A DNA stretch of 64,000 nt from Curvularia sp. ZM96 (lineage: Eukaryota > Ascomycota > Dothideomycetes > Pleosporales > Pleosporaceae), in assembly GCA_022457065.1 (NCBI GenBank), contig JAJGBQ010000001.1, forward strand, positions 4,960,001 to 5,024,000. Reading direction: 5' to 3'. Position 1 is the stretch's first letter; every line of letters begins with the position of its first letter. The notes under the pieces are model-generated. The model saw only the letters and a list, made by a program, of their open reading frames with translations, did no database searches and was not told the DNA's origin. Made by a program: the position numbers and the translations under genes. Below, piece after piece: positions 1-10,461 of the stretch.

Positions 1-2
1 TA

Positions 3-830
3 GAAGTAAAGAAGAAGCTATTGACTAGCTTCTACCTAGAAACTAATAGATAAATAGAATAAATAAACTAAACGCTAGAACAATACTTATAAATATACGC
101 TAATAAGCTATAAGACAACTAGATTAAACTCTTACTAATAGTATAATTAGCCTATAATAGTATAAGATTAGCGACTACGAAGCACTCGCTATACTACGCT
201 AATTACGGGTATAAGCTAGTTACTTATTAAGACCCAAAAGATATTAAAAGTATCGTAGTTAGAGTAGACGATAAAGCTTAACTAATATAGGAATTACACA
301 AAGAATTAGGTAAGAATATTACTTATAGGAATCTCACGATGTCTAAAGCTACGAATAAGTAAAGGATTAAGAGACTAACCTTTAAGAAGAGAGACAAAGT
401 TTTCTTATTACGATAAAACCTAAAAACTAAGTAACTAAGTAAAAAACTAGATAATCTCTAATTAGGACTGTTTAAAATTCTAGAGAAATTAGAACTAGTA
501 AACTATAAACTCTAGTTACTACTAGACATACGTATATATAATGTTTTTTATAAGAAACTATTAGAACTAGTACCTTAAAACGCTAAGCTAGTAAAAGACA
601 TAGAGCTTAAAGACGACGAGTACATAGTTAAAGAAATTAAGAACCTATAGAAAATTAGTAGTTAGTAGAAGTACTTAGTTAAGTAGTAAGAATAGCTAGA
701 GAGCTATAACACTTAGGAGCCTAAAGAAAACTTAACGAACTATAAGTTACTAGTACGTGAGTACTACTAGAAATATCTAAAGAAACGAGAACTAGGTTCT
801 TAAGAGAAAGAAAGTAATTAAGAGAAAAAA
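3..830 (+). pseudogene. Gypsy pol remnant: integrase end plus chromodomain
   Basis: In the frame starting at base 3, the interrupted translation follows the Ty3/Gypsy integrase pattern: a TSFYLET-N-R stretch near base 30, LAYNS at about 148-162, TKHSLYYANYGYK at about 177-215, then the integrase C-terminal motif DKVFLLR near 392-412. A chromodomain follows, with DDEYIVKEIKNL at about 613-648 and KYLVK at 669-683, and a stop exactly where the conserved Trp of that motif belongs. Stops are TAA or TAG at positions that would be CAA, CAG, CGA or TGG before RIP. The chromodomain assigns it to the chromovirus branch, which targets modified histones. The protein is dead. Confidence 0.85.
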
Positions 831-869
831 GGTTAAAAGAAGCGTTAGCCTATAACTAGTCTAAGTTAG

Positions 870-1320
870 TTAACTATTTAGGTAGCGATAGTCTAGTTAT
901 TAGAAGGTCCGTACTAGAGATAGAACTTCTCTTAGTCTACTCTTTCGCGCGATCCTAAAAGTTTAGAATAGTAAGATCTTGATTAGCGAATTCTTACTCT
1001 TGCGTCTTAACCTCTAGAAGTTTACGACGAACCTGCGCGGCATCCTCCTTAATACGCGCTAACTCTAGACGTTTCTACCGCTTCTCGCGCTAAACCTTCT
1101 TCTACTCTTCCTTAGAAATAAATAGGCTATACTTAGCCATAATAGAAATATAACTAGTATAGCGGCTAGTTGTAGTATCTATAAAGTAATAGAGATTCTT
1201 CTCTTTATACTACTTATAACGATAAATAGTTATTTTGTTCCTCTACTTTTTTATATAGTTAGCACGAGCGTAGTGCTTCTCGTTCGACTTCTAAGCATAA
1301 GCGCGATAAGAACGGGAAGA
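870..1320 (-). pseudogene. Antisense coding relic between pol and the 3' LTR
   Basis: On the minus strand a long frame reads through this interval with only TAG stops, again at sites explicable as CAG or TGG before RIP. A Met at 1140 opens MAKYSLFISKEE, followed by a highly charged, helix-prone stretch (KRLELARIKEDAAQVRRKLLE) with Lys/Glu/Arg spacing like a coiled coil. The frame also continues upstream of this Met (YFIDTTTSRYTSYISI). Its position between pol and the polypurine tract, in antisense, is the slot where extra genes of LTR elements sit. I do not recognise the family. It could also be a fragment of an unrelated gene captured by the element. Confidence 0.45.
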
Positions 1321-1474
1321 CAGAACCTTAAGTATAGTTAGGAAGGTATAGAGGAAGGAACGCTTACGATATAATAGGCGTGCCTCTATACTTATTTACG
1401 CCGCTAGCGCTAAGCGACACACGGGAAAATAATAATCTAGAGTATTAGGACGATAGCCCTAAGAGAGAGGATAA

Positions 1475-1944
1475 TGTTATAAGTAATAGTAAAGGATCTC
1501 TTCTTAACGAGGGCTGTAGGTTAGAGACTATTAGGCGCTACGTTAAAAGGTAATAATTACCGCGGGGCGGCGATTATATAATGTGCTATCTCGCTAAGAC
1601 TAGCTATCTAAGATAGTAGTATATAAAGAGATAGCCGCGCTATCGCAACTATCTCGCAGGAGGGAGATAGATAAGATAGTAGGACTAGAAGTAATAGATA
1701 TAAGAATAGGTTAGATTTTATTATTATATTTATTATAGTTAACTCCTATAAGTTCTTCTCTTATATAGATTAATACTTAGTTATTCTATCGTTATAGAAT
1801 TAATTATTACTTTTACTATTAGTTAAACTCCTATAACTTCTCTCTACTACGAATTGCTAGAAAACAATCGCACGGAATACTTTATACAAGTCTCGCCCTA
1901 ACCTAGACCAAGACTAGGTGAGTATAGCGAACCCCCGTGTAACA
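1475..1944 (+). repeat. 3' LTR of the Gypsy element (about 470 bp)
   Basis: The start is placed at TGTTAT, directly after the purine-only run AAGAGAGAGG (1461-1470) and a short A/T spacer. The end is ...GTGTAACA at 1944. The two ends form the usual TG...CA with a 6-base imperfect inverted repeat: TGTTAT against the complement TGTTAC, the one difference being a RIP-type C-to-T. The opposite LTR is outside the window, so length and ends are inferred. A target-site duplication of about 5 bp would start at 1945. Confidence 0.7.
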
Positions 1945-2517
1945 CTCGTCCTAAATACTATACTTAGCTTTTATATTAGCTACTAAGTTAAACTAGGCTC
2001 GAATAGTCTTAAGATTCTCGTAGAGGGCTCTCTTATAGTCGTACTTATAATTAAACCGCGTTACAAGCTTAGATTAGCGTTTGACGAACGTACTAGGCTA
2101 GTTTTGTCTAACCTAGTCTAAATTACGCTTAGCGCGCAAGGAATTAGCTATACTAGCTACGTCTGCGAGTCTAGAGAGGAATCCGCGTATAACGAGCTTA
2201 AGTATATACTTAATAATTACGTTCTTCTTAAGCTTAGTTAGTTTACTTAAATTAGGTATAGAATCTGCGCGTGAAGGTTATCCTACGCGTCAACGGCTTA
2301 GTATTAGTTAAGTAACGTTATAGATAGCTATAGCGCGTCGTAAAGAGAGAGTTGCGTCTTACTTAAGAGCTTAAAGAGCAAGCTATATCTAACGTTTAGT
2401 AGAGGGCTCTAAATACTGTTGTTGTTGCGACATTAGAGTAGAGTAGCGGGTTTGGTGAGGGCTTGGCAAAAGTGTTCCACTCGCCCGTGTGTTCCACCCG
2501 CCCGTGGGGTACGTTAC
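1945..2517 (-). mobile_element. RIP-degraded pogo/Fot1-type DNA transposon, 5' part
   Basis: On the minus strand a transposase frame begins with ATG at 2433 (MSQQQQYLEPSTKR) and continues with the CENP-B/Tc5-type helix-turn-helix pattern: SLRRAIAIYNVT, then a second helix-turn-helix around KLTKLKKNVIIKYILKL and IRGFLSRLAD. Interrupting stops are RIP-compatible. Homology stops abruptly at 1945, where the retrotransposon LTR begins, so the DDE catalytic part lies left of the window. Upstream of the ATG is an A+T-poor end region with a 17-bp tandem repeat. The outer terminus is taken near GTTACA at 2512-2517. The closest relatives are fungal pogo/Fot transposases of the Tc1-mariner superfamily. 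Inactive. Confidence 0.78.
2472..2505. repeat. Two tandem 17-bp repeats near the pogo terminus
   Basis: GTGTTCCACTCGCCCGT is followed immediately by GTGTTCCACCCGCCCGT, differing at one base. The GC-rich pair stands out in a TA-rich region and sits between the transposase start and the presumed terminal inverted repeat. Subterminal direct repeats are typical transposase-binding sites; that role is inferred. Confidence 0.7.
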
Positions 2518-3187
2518 AGATAAAAAGAATATAATTATGATAGCATAGGTAAGACGAGTCTAATTAGTATTAGTAGTATAGTTATTTAGAGGTATATAGA
2601 AGTACGTAGGTTGTTAAATAAGCCTTAATCTAATAGATATTTATAGATCCAATAGAAAAAATATTAAATATTTATAGGACAACTATATAGAATAGTCTAT
2701 ACTTCTACTAGCTAATATAGGTCTAACTTAGATCTAGTTCAGCTGAATCTTAGATCTATTAGATAAATAGCTACTAGGTTATTTTGATAGAGTGCCGTTA
2801 CACTATACACTTCTATACAACTCTAAGTAACTCTACTACTAATACTCATCTAACTAGTCTTACCTGTGCCGTTATAATAGTACTTCTGCAATAGCGCGTT
2901 GTTATGGCGTCGACCATTCGTTGTCATTGTTCAGGGAGGAACTCCTTCTACTGTTACTTGTAACACGGGCCTCATGAATTCACTCTCTTAGTTATTGTTT
3001 AGCATGTTAAGTAGTAGTTTAAGATCACTCTAATCACTGTAATAGTCAAATGGCGCAGCTAAGCTAGCAGTCAGGAATAGAAAATCAGGATAAATGCTAT
3101 GTATTGTATCGTAGTATTTTATGTTAACGATATTGTAGCTATTATAATACTCTCCACTTTTACGGAGTGTATTCATCCTGTAATCGT
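2518..3187. other. TA-rich flank, transition to normal base composition
   Basis: No gene is visible. TA-rich, RIP-like sequence continues to about 2880 and then gives way to ordinary composition ahead of the 3' end of the M28 peptidase gene. A short palindrome-like TGTTACTTGTAACA lies near 2957-2970. The interval probably holds further unrecognisable transposon relics plus the 3' UTR of the neighbouring gene. Confidence 0.5.
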
Positions 3188-5580
3188 CTATGTCTTCAAG
3201 ATATTAGCAGCAAGCAAGATTGCGTTACTAGTCTTCTGAACCCATTCTTGAGCCAGCTCGGCGTCTTGGTCAAAGGTAATGCTTTCCGTGATACCAGGGA
3301 AGGTTACGGGAGCATATCCAGTGTCCCTCCCAGGAGCAAAAATTGTATGTTGATAAAACTCCCGGGTAGGCAAGCCACCCTGACTGGTAAATCCACGGGA
3401 AAAGTCGCGAGCCTTGTGGTTCTGGACGGTGATGAGCATGGTATCATTGGCAGCAACCGCCTGCTCTCGGAGTTGAACAAACTCTTGAGCCGAAGTCTCA
3501 AATTGCGAAATTGCAGCTGTGAGGTTTGTCAGATCAATGGTGAAGTTACTGGTGCTTATGTCTGCCTCCAAAGCCTCAACATATTTATTGAGTTCAGCAA
3601 CGTAGTCCGCTGGCTCCAGGGGTACGATGGGATCAGAGACCATGTGATAAAGCAAGAGAGTAAGGAATTGACCCATGGCCTTGTGTGTGGTGAAACCCGG
3701 ATCTCCAAAGGTCGACATCCAGTGGTAAGAATCATAGTTGGAGTGATAGTGATAGACTGGGTCATCTGGTCCACCCCCGGCTCCCATGTCTATTGATGCG
3801 ATGCCACGATGAAGAAACGCTGTGTAGTCACTCCCACTGCCGAGGACACCAACTTCTCCAGACTCATGCATCCAAACGTCATACATGGTGAGGCCGGTTT
3901 CGTTCCGGTAAGGGTACACTATTTTCTTCATCAAAGAAGTAGCGATGGCATGGAGATCAGGAGTTGCTGAAACGTCTGGGATCTAGACGTATCACCGGTA
4001 TCGTCAGCATGAATTACCATATTGTCAGACAGCTATCTACTTACCGGGCCGGAGACTGCTACATCGATATTCAGATAAGAGACGGCGGCATTCTTGAGCC
4101 ATGGAATGTACTCCTCCATCCACTCAGTGCTAGAACAAGTAAGCGAAAATCTGTGGCGACAGAGTATGGCAAATGATACCTTCCAACCAAACCATACTCT
4201 TCGGCATCCCAACTGCAGAGTACGATGGTACGTAGAGGCTTCCATCCAGTCTCTGAAAGTGCACCAAACGCCTTGGCTAACTCGATAAGCACTGCAGATC
4301 CAGAGTTAGGGTCAGCCGCTCCACCCACAATCCAGGCATCTCTGTGGTTGCCAACGATGACCACTTCGTCCTGGTTGGTTCCGTTGATGATGCCAACTGC
4401 GTTCCAGATTGTGCCATATGTGTCATTCATGACGTTAGACATGGATAGCGTCGCACCAGATCCCTCACCCGTATAATATTCTACACCTGGAATAGCTCCA
4501 ATCCAGCGCGTTCTATTGACTTCAGTGCCGTTTGTTCCGTGGCCATTGAGAGCTAACAGAAGCGGCTGTGCCTCAATCCATGAGATGGGCAGACTGGGAA
4601 TCTGGGGGGTTATACTGCTGCGATCGGAGCGTGGCGAGTCGGGCTTGGAAACGTAGCCTGGTGTAGTTGGATCTCCCGGGTATGTGCTGAGGAACTGAAC
4701 AGATCCACGCTGGACGGTGGTAGGGTTTCTAGCACCGCCATAGGGGTATGGAGCAACGCCTTTGACTTCGGTCATGTTGCCATCATCTCCAGGGTCGGTG
4801 AAGATGACAGCGCCAACCATGCCATGATCCTGGGCGTTCTTGACCTTCAGACCGCGAAAAGGACCACCATACTTGGCCAATGCGATTTTACCCTCAAGTT
4901 GGACGCCAAGCTCAATCAGGCGGTCGAAGTCGACTTGCTGGCCCCTGCCCACGTAGACGTACTCTGCAGAGGCATTGCCCGTAAAAGAGTAGCCGTGGAA
5001 GATTGGTACGCTGTTTGGGTAACTGGTTGTTGGATCTTCCTCAAGCACAGCTTCTTTCAGACTGGGAGTGTACGTGCTACCGTTCTGGTAGGTGAGCTTC
5101 AAGGAGTTGGACACTGGATAGTTCAAAAAGACATCTGATAACTGTCAGTCAATAGCTGGTCTTGATTTGTCGGACAGCGATTCCACGCACAGTACTCGTC
5201 TAGACGTGACGTGAAACCATACTCGGACCACTTGTCGGCTGTCCAGGTTGCTTTGGCCGTTGGTTAGCTACAGAATTAATGGCTAGTGAAACATCTCAGT
5301 TACCCATAGATTTGTTCTGGCCAGCCAAATGTTGGCCATGAGCTGTGATGGGTTAGCAATGCTCGCCCTATGGGCGTCTGTAGCGCGTACTGTAATAATA
5401 TGACCATTCAGAGATAGAGACGGCATCGAAAGAGTTGAGCAGTATTTCCTCATGTGCTGTCAAGGAAGGTGGAAAGGCCGTCTGCCGCTTAACGTGCCTG
5501 TGAGAATGGTGATGGAAAGCTCGTTCACGTTGGCAGGCCTGAGCGCCAATGGCTGCAAGGACCAAAAGCGATGGTCTCAT
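3188..5580 (-). CDS. Secreted M28B metallopeptidase (glutamate carboxypeptidase II-like)
   Basis: Six exons on the minus strand: 5580-5391, 5342-5304, 5250-5191, 5134-4180, 4129-4045, 3982-3188, giving 707 residues in frame. It begins with a signal peptide (MRPSLLVLAAIGAQA), then a PA domain and the M28 catalytic core. The five zinc ligands expected from human GCPII can be seen: His and Asp in GNHRDAW...GGAADPNSG, Glu in SWDAEEYG, Asp in NIDVAVSG, and His in YHSNYDSYH. The C-terminus is the transferrin-receptor-like dimerisation domain. It should be a secreted or vacuolar exopeptidase releasing C-terminal Glu/Asp. Introns are 48-62 nt with GT-AG ends. It is the first gene next to the RIP block but has no RIP-type stops itself. 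Substrate preference is inferred. Confidence 0.87.
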
Positions 5581-7506
5581 GTTTGGGGACAGAGGGATTG
5601 ATTGGGGACTGCACGCCTTGCTTGGACAGAAAGGGTATCTGGAAATCCCGGCGTATTGATGGTCTTAAGTACCTGTCGGTAGACATGGCAACCTAGGTCG
5701 CGATAACGTCAATGATTCCGTGCACGGCATGGTTTCCTCGAATGAAGCATGATTGACAGTGACGTTGCTTGCTGCATGCTTCGTATTCCAGGGCACAGGC
5801 AGTTCTGACTGTATGGAGGCAGTGGGTAACTAGGAGACTAAGAGAGTTGAAGGCAGTTGGCTAACGCAGTGTGGAAGGTCGCACAGATAGCGATGCGGGA
5901 GACAACGTCGCCATGCTTGGCGACGAGGGATGACGATGTGCAGTGGGTCAGCTTGTCAGCTTCTGGGATGCGAAAGAGACTGTGAGGAGGGGGCATGCGG
6001 CCCGGCTGATAGCACAGCGGCAAACCGCACATGTTGATGCCAGGACCATGTTTGGTGCGCCGATGGTCAAGGGGCTGTTGGACGACAAGTTAGAACATTG
6101 CAAAGGAGCAGAACGATGAGATGTCGGCCGTGATGTCAGTGTGAACGGGCGTAATGGGCGCCGTGTACCGGGCACAACGCCCGGCTCGAGTGTAAGTGCA
6201 TGCCGTGCGGGGAAGAATGGCGGGTATTCCTTGTAGCGGCCGTGGTTTCTCACTGCATGCAATTGAATGATCCACCCTCTCCACGATGCTCCTTTCCTTT
6301 TTCATATCTCTAAGCCAAGAAATGCGGGAATGTGTGAATGCGGGGCTTGGAGACTCTGAAGACAGTCCCATGCCACCAGCCTCGAGCGTGTCGCGCAACC
6401 ATGGCCACGGACGGAGGGGAGAGATATCAAATTGGGGTGCAAGTGACGCTAGCCCTCCTTGGGATTAGTCAACTCCCGGGATTACCAGAATGGTCGAATC
6501 GAAATTGCCCTGCCCTTACGACATCAGTGCAGCCAATTCACAAACTCTGGTCAATCGCACTGATCAGTTTTGCGAGATGTGCGATGGACGTTGATGTCTT
6601 TTGATACTGATACTCTACATCTATCTACTTCGTCTATCGTGTGATTCTTGTTCTATATGTCCCTGATGTAAGGTGTGCGGTGTTTGTCCAGCTACTTACG
6701 GGACGCCCAGAGTCAAACTACGGTTCCATGGGGCACGCAACACGCACCACTTTCCTTGTGCACAAGACAAGATTGGAACAAGCCAGCATAAAACTAGGAT
6801 CATTATGAACCACGTGCGGATGCTACAGTCTCTGGGGATTGCAACACCACCTGTCCACAAGATCCAATGCAAATGGGGGATACTGCTTCTTTGTGAACGT
6901 ACAGAGCAGGGATCAGACCGCTGTCGCTTCGCGACATTGTGCCAAATGACAGCATAGTAATGAACGATGGAAACCCAGCCATACATATATATGAATCGTT
7001 CTGGTTGCAGCCCAGCTAGTAGCTAAGATCCTACAACGCTACTCATTGACCAAAGCTTGCCGATACCATATCTTTAGGCACGCCCGTGTTGTGCTGTCGC
7101 ATTCTATTTCCGGCTTCCCCGACGCACCGACCGACCGCCGCCGCCGCCGCCAGATCCACCACGCCCACATTACAGTACCACCCGTTTGAGGAGAGGCACC
7201 GCCGCTGCGCCCGTCAACAACTACTTCGAGCTGCCGGCAGCGCAAACGTCGCGGTGAAACCACGGGCGTCCAACAAAGCTGCCTGCACCAGCGCGCTCGT
7301 CGAATCGGCAGCAGCCGCACGCAGACGACGCGCCGTCTGGCGTGCCCAGTCGGAGACGTCCACCAGTTCTCCATCTCTTGTGTGCTTTACGACAAGGTAC
7401 CTGCTGTGCCTTCTTTTAGAAGAAACAGCAACTCATTCATTGTCCTTGTCTACAAAGGCTCGCCAGTCGCCGTCACCGTTGCCATTCCGGCAGCATTGCT
7501 ACCGCC
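5581..7506. other. Intergenic promoter region between divergent genes
   Basis: About 1.9 kb separates the starts of the M28 peptidase (minus) and the GAS2-domain gene (plus). Short open frames here overlap on both strands and show no family motif or codon bias, so none is called. A (CCG)n run at about 7134-7151 and pyrimidine-rich DNA ahead of 7507 look like the 5' UTR of the downstream gene. Confidence 0.5.
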
Positions 7507-10461
7507 ATGGACGCCTTCGCGACCCCCATACGTCTAATGCCGCCCCAGACCCCCCGTCGAGTACCCTCTCCAGCCATGTCGCCTAGCGGTAGGAGAGGTC
7601 GCCCATATGCCGGTCCGGAAGACGGTCGTCTTCGCGATCTATCACCCGACACGACCCTACGCGCCTTCACCTACACGCCCATGCCGTTCGACACCACACG
7701 AGACGAATACAAAATCTTTGCCTGCATCGACACCCTCACTCCCGCCGAGAGAGACCTGGGCACTCGCGTTGCAAAGGCTGCCCAACGGCTCAAGACATGG
7801 TGCGCTGAGATCGAGCAATGGGGGTGGCCCGGCACTTTTGAGGAGCCCAGCCCTCATTTGCGTGAGCAAAGGAGGAAAAGCCTTGAGCTACGCATCAGAG
7901 AACATGTTGGTGGCCTAAATCCCGTCTATTCTATGCCGCTGCTCGAATACTGGGGCCCGCTACTTTCGGTTGAGGTGGAGCATCACGAGGCGCGCCTTGA
8001 TGAAATAAGCGATGAAATGCTCAAGCTTGACGTGGAAGAACTCAAGGAGCATGTGCTGGACATGCATCCCGCCGCCAGGTCCAGGCCATGCTCTGCCGGC
8101 TACGAAGCCACTCGCCAACATTACAAAGTCATGGACGACTTCTCCTTCCTCATAACACAGACTTTGCTGTCGGCCCTACCACATCACACTAAGCTGAAGG
8201 AGCGCCTGAACACATGGACAGCTCGTGTCTCTATCCTGCGTGAGGCACCTCGTTACGTCAATGACCTTGAGGCTGTGCGGAAGGCCATGCGCTCGGCTTG
8301 GGATGACATCCGACCACCAGCAGATTTACCTGAAACTGCATTGAATCAGTGGAAAAAAGTCGTGAATACCATGTCAAAAGACATTCACCAGAGAGTCAGT
8401 GATTTAGGTCGGCGCCTGGATAGGATGCTTGATACCCTCGAAGGCCGAGAAGACTGTTTACCAGATCATTGGATAGACACCTTTGAGGCTACAGAGGCAG
8501 ACTACGGGCAATGGCAACATGAGCTAACAAGGAGACTCATCGATCTCGAGGTGCGAAGCCAAGCAGAGGATGTCTCTCAGAAACAGCACATGCAGCCTGC
8601 TCACGCACCCCCTCTTTCCGCTGAACGCTCCTCGCTAAGCTGTGACTCGACTGAGACTCCACACACGAACTACTCTGTCGATCATTCAAACGGGGAGTCG
8701 GTTCTTGTTCCCAAATCTGATCCACTCCACACTCCACGGCAGCTTGCTGGCTCCATTGACGAAATTCTATCTCCCAAGTTACGCTCCAAATCAACCCATC
8801 AAAGCATCACTACCTCAGCTAACTCCGAGCATGATGCTACAACCACAAACGATATCGCTTCAGAGGACGATTCTGTTTGTGTATCGAGCATCATATCGTC
8901 GCCCGTGACGAACATCCTTCCCAACCAAGCAAGCTTCCCGTCTGACATTCCACCCTCTGATGATGAATCAGAGTTTGATGAAGGAGATACTGTTGTGCAT
9001 CACATTGTCGACGAGGGCCCGGAATGTAGCGCTGTTCAGGCCGAGTCAGAGCCAATCTTCCCAGAGCGGTTACATGAGGATGACTCGTTGGAAAGCCATG
9101 CCTTACATCACACAGAGACTGTTGCGCAGTTGCATGAACCCACCGGGGTCACTGCCGATAGTCAGGATGAAGCTGTAATGGACCCTCCCCAAACACCACG
9201 TTCATGGCGTGATAGCCTAGGGTCGTTCTCCACAGATATCACACCAGATTCCAGTCCGCGCAGCACTGTCGAAGAGTCCCCTTCAGTCCGTAATGCCGCC
9301 AACCGCGCAGGGAGGGTGTCTCGCCCTGATCTCAATGCTACCATGGCAAAGCTGCGGCCCGAAAATAATGCTGCCGTTTCTGAACAAAACTCAGCGAGTG
9401 CGCCATGGCCGCCTTCACGCTTCACACAGAAACCTGTTAATAGTGCGGAGGACTTGGAGCGGAAGATCTCCGATATTCTAACAACAATTCCTGCCCACAT
9501 TCGGCTCACGTCAGGCCCCGGCCCAAATGCACCCGAAGTGAAACCAGCACGTAGCTTAGCAGCTAAAGGAAGTCGCACGTACCTACGCGCAGCTCGTTCT
9601 GTGAGCAACTTCAAAGCACCAGAGCTTACCTTGTCGCCTGCCAAGAGCGAATTCGATCTCCACAATGCTCCATCTGGACGTAGATCTGCAGCAGCAGCAA
9701 GAGGGGACAACGATATCAAGCTTTATCATCTTACACAGCCGGGTAAAGAACAGCCCGTTAAGTTATTTATCCGCCGTGTTGGGGAGAATGGTGAGCGTGT
9801 CATGGTACGTGTTGGCGGTGGTTGGTCTGACCTCGGTGAATACCTGCGCCAGTATGCAGAGCATCACGGCCGACGGACGGCAAGCGAAGGCAAATTTGAG
9901 GTTTTGGGTCTGGAAGTCAAGAACTCAGATCACTCGCCCAGCCGCCCAGAGAGCGTCATGAGCAGGCGAGAGAGGCGCACTAGTGTTGGCTTCCCCTTTG
10001 CCAGCCCTTCTATTACCCCAACCAAGCCGTCTGGCGTGGGCGTGGGTATCTCAAACGACGAAGCACCTCCTTTGATATCGAGCTTCCATGCGACAACCCC
10101 GGACCGGACTGAGGAACCAACCATACCTTCAACCACCTCATCTCGCAGTTCGTGGCAAGGTAAGGAAGTCGGGCTTGCAGGCCCAAAGATAAAGAAGTTG
10201 GATCTTAGTGGCGATAAGCTGGAGTGGATTGAAGGTATGATGAAACAAGCTCGTACAGTGAGCACAAGCGCCGCCTCGACTGATCGTCCTGTTTCCCAAC
10301 GTGGTGAGCGACCAGTCACTAGTAGTGGCAGCCGCCCAGGGAGTCGTGCAGGTCCTGGCGGAGCTCTGGGTGGCAAGAAGACAGAGTTCAAGGATTTGGG
10401 CAAAGTTGGCGGCACACGGAGGCTGTTTATGAAAGGTACAAAGCCTGCTTTGGATGGCTAG
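7507..10461 (+). CDS. GAS2 (GAR) domain cytoskeletal linker protein
   Basis: An uninterrupted 984-residue frame. Residues about 65-350 are largely helical and charged, spectrin- or Kar9-like in texture. Residues about 360-690 are Ser/Pro/Glu-rich and probably disordered. A GAS2-related domain is clear at about 750-785: VKLFIRRVGENGERVMVRVG followed by GGWSDLGEYL, matching the microtubule-binding GAR motif of Gas2 and spectraplakins. The tail (about 790-984) is basic and Ser-rich. The likely role is microtubule binding or actin-microtubule linkage. Filamentous fungi have such proteins, some related to the Kar9/MigA karyogamy family, but I cannot assign that family by eye. The start follows a pyrimidine-rich leader. 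Confidence 0.72.
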   Translation: MDAFATPIRLMPPQTPRRVPSPAMSPSGRRGRPYAGPEDGRLRDLSPDTTLRAFTYTPMPFDTTRDEYKIFACIDTLTPAERDLGTRVAKAAQRLKTWCAEIEQWGWPGTFEEPSPHLREQRRKSLELRIREHVGGLNPVYSMPLLEYWGPLLSVEVEHHEARLDEISDEMLKLDVEELKEHVLDMHPAARSRPCSAGYEATRQHYKVMDDFSFLITQTLLSALPHHTKLKERLNTWTARVSILREAPRYVNDLEAVRKAMRSAWDDIRPPADLPETALNQWKKVVNTMSKDIHQRVSDLGRRLDRMLDTLEGREDCLPDHWIDTFEATEADYGQWQHELTRRLIDLEVRSQAEDVSQKQHMQPAHAPPLSAERSSLSCDSTETPHTNYSVDHSNGESVLVPKSDPLHTPRQLAGSIDEILSPKLRSKSTHQSITTSANSEHDATTTNDIASEDDSVCVSSIISSPVTNILPNQASFPSDIPPSDDESEFDEGDTVVHHIVDEGPECSAVQAESEPIFPERLHEDDSLESHALHHTETVAQLHEPTGVTADSQDEAVMDPPQTPRSWRDSLGSFSTDITPDSSPRSTVEESPSVRNAANRAGRVSRPDLNATMAKLRPENNAAVSEQNSASAPWPPSRFTQKPVNSAEDLERKISDILTTIPAHIRLTSGPGPNAPEVKPARSLAAKGSRTYLRAARSVSNFKAPELTLSPAKSEFDLHNAPSGRRSAAAARGDNDIKLYHLTQPGKEQPVKLFIRRVGENGERVMVRVGGGWSDLGEYLRQYAEHHGRRTASEGKFEVLGLEVKNSDHSPSRPESVMSRRERRTSVGFPFASPSITPTKPSGVGVGISNDEAPPLISSFHATTPDRTEEPTIPSTTSSRSSWQGKEVGLAGPKIKKLDLSGDKLEWIEGMMKQARTVSTSAASTDRPVSQRGERPVTSSGSRPGSRAGPGGALGGKKTEFKDLGKVGGTRRLFMKGTKPALDG

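Larger units (their letters stand above)
1..1944 (+). mobile_element. RIP-degraded Ty3/Gypsy chromodomain LTR retrotransposon, 3' part
   Basis: The left edge of the window cuts into an LTR retrotransposon. Read on the plus strand it shows the end of the integrase core, the integrase C-terminal domain, a chromodomain, a polypurine tract (1461-1473) and a 3' LTR ending at 1944 in GTGTAACA. The DNA is saturated with TA dinucleotides, and the in-frame stops sit where Gln, Arg or Trp codons are expected, which is what RIP (CpA to TpA on either strand) produces. The right end lies inside a transposase gene read on the opposite strand, so the element inserted into an older DNA transposon. The 5' LTR, gag and most of pol lie outside the window. 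It cannot be autonomous. Confidence 0.88.

Noticed and set aside
4033..4245. Separate small protein on the minus strand within the M28 gene
   Set aside because: Its tail (STEWMEEYIPWLKNAAV) is exon 5 of the peptidase; the rest is intron read-through.
6090..6398. Overlapping 100-codon frames on both strands at 5.8-7.0 kb
   Set aside because: No family content, mutual overlap on both strands, no splice-supported extension.
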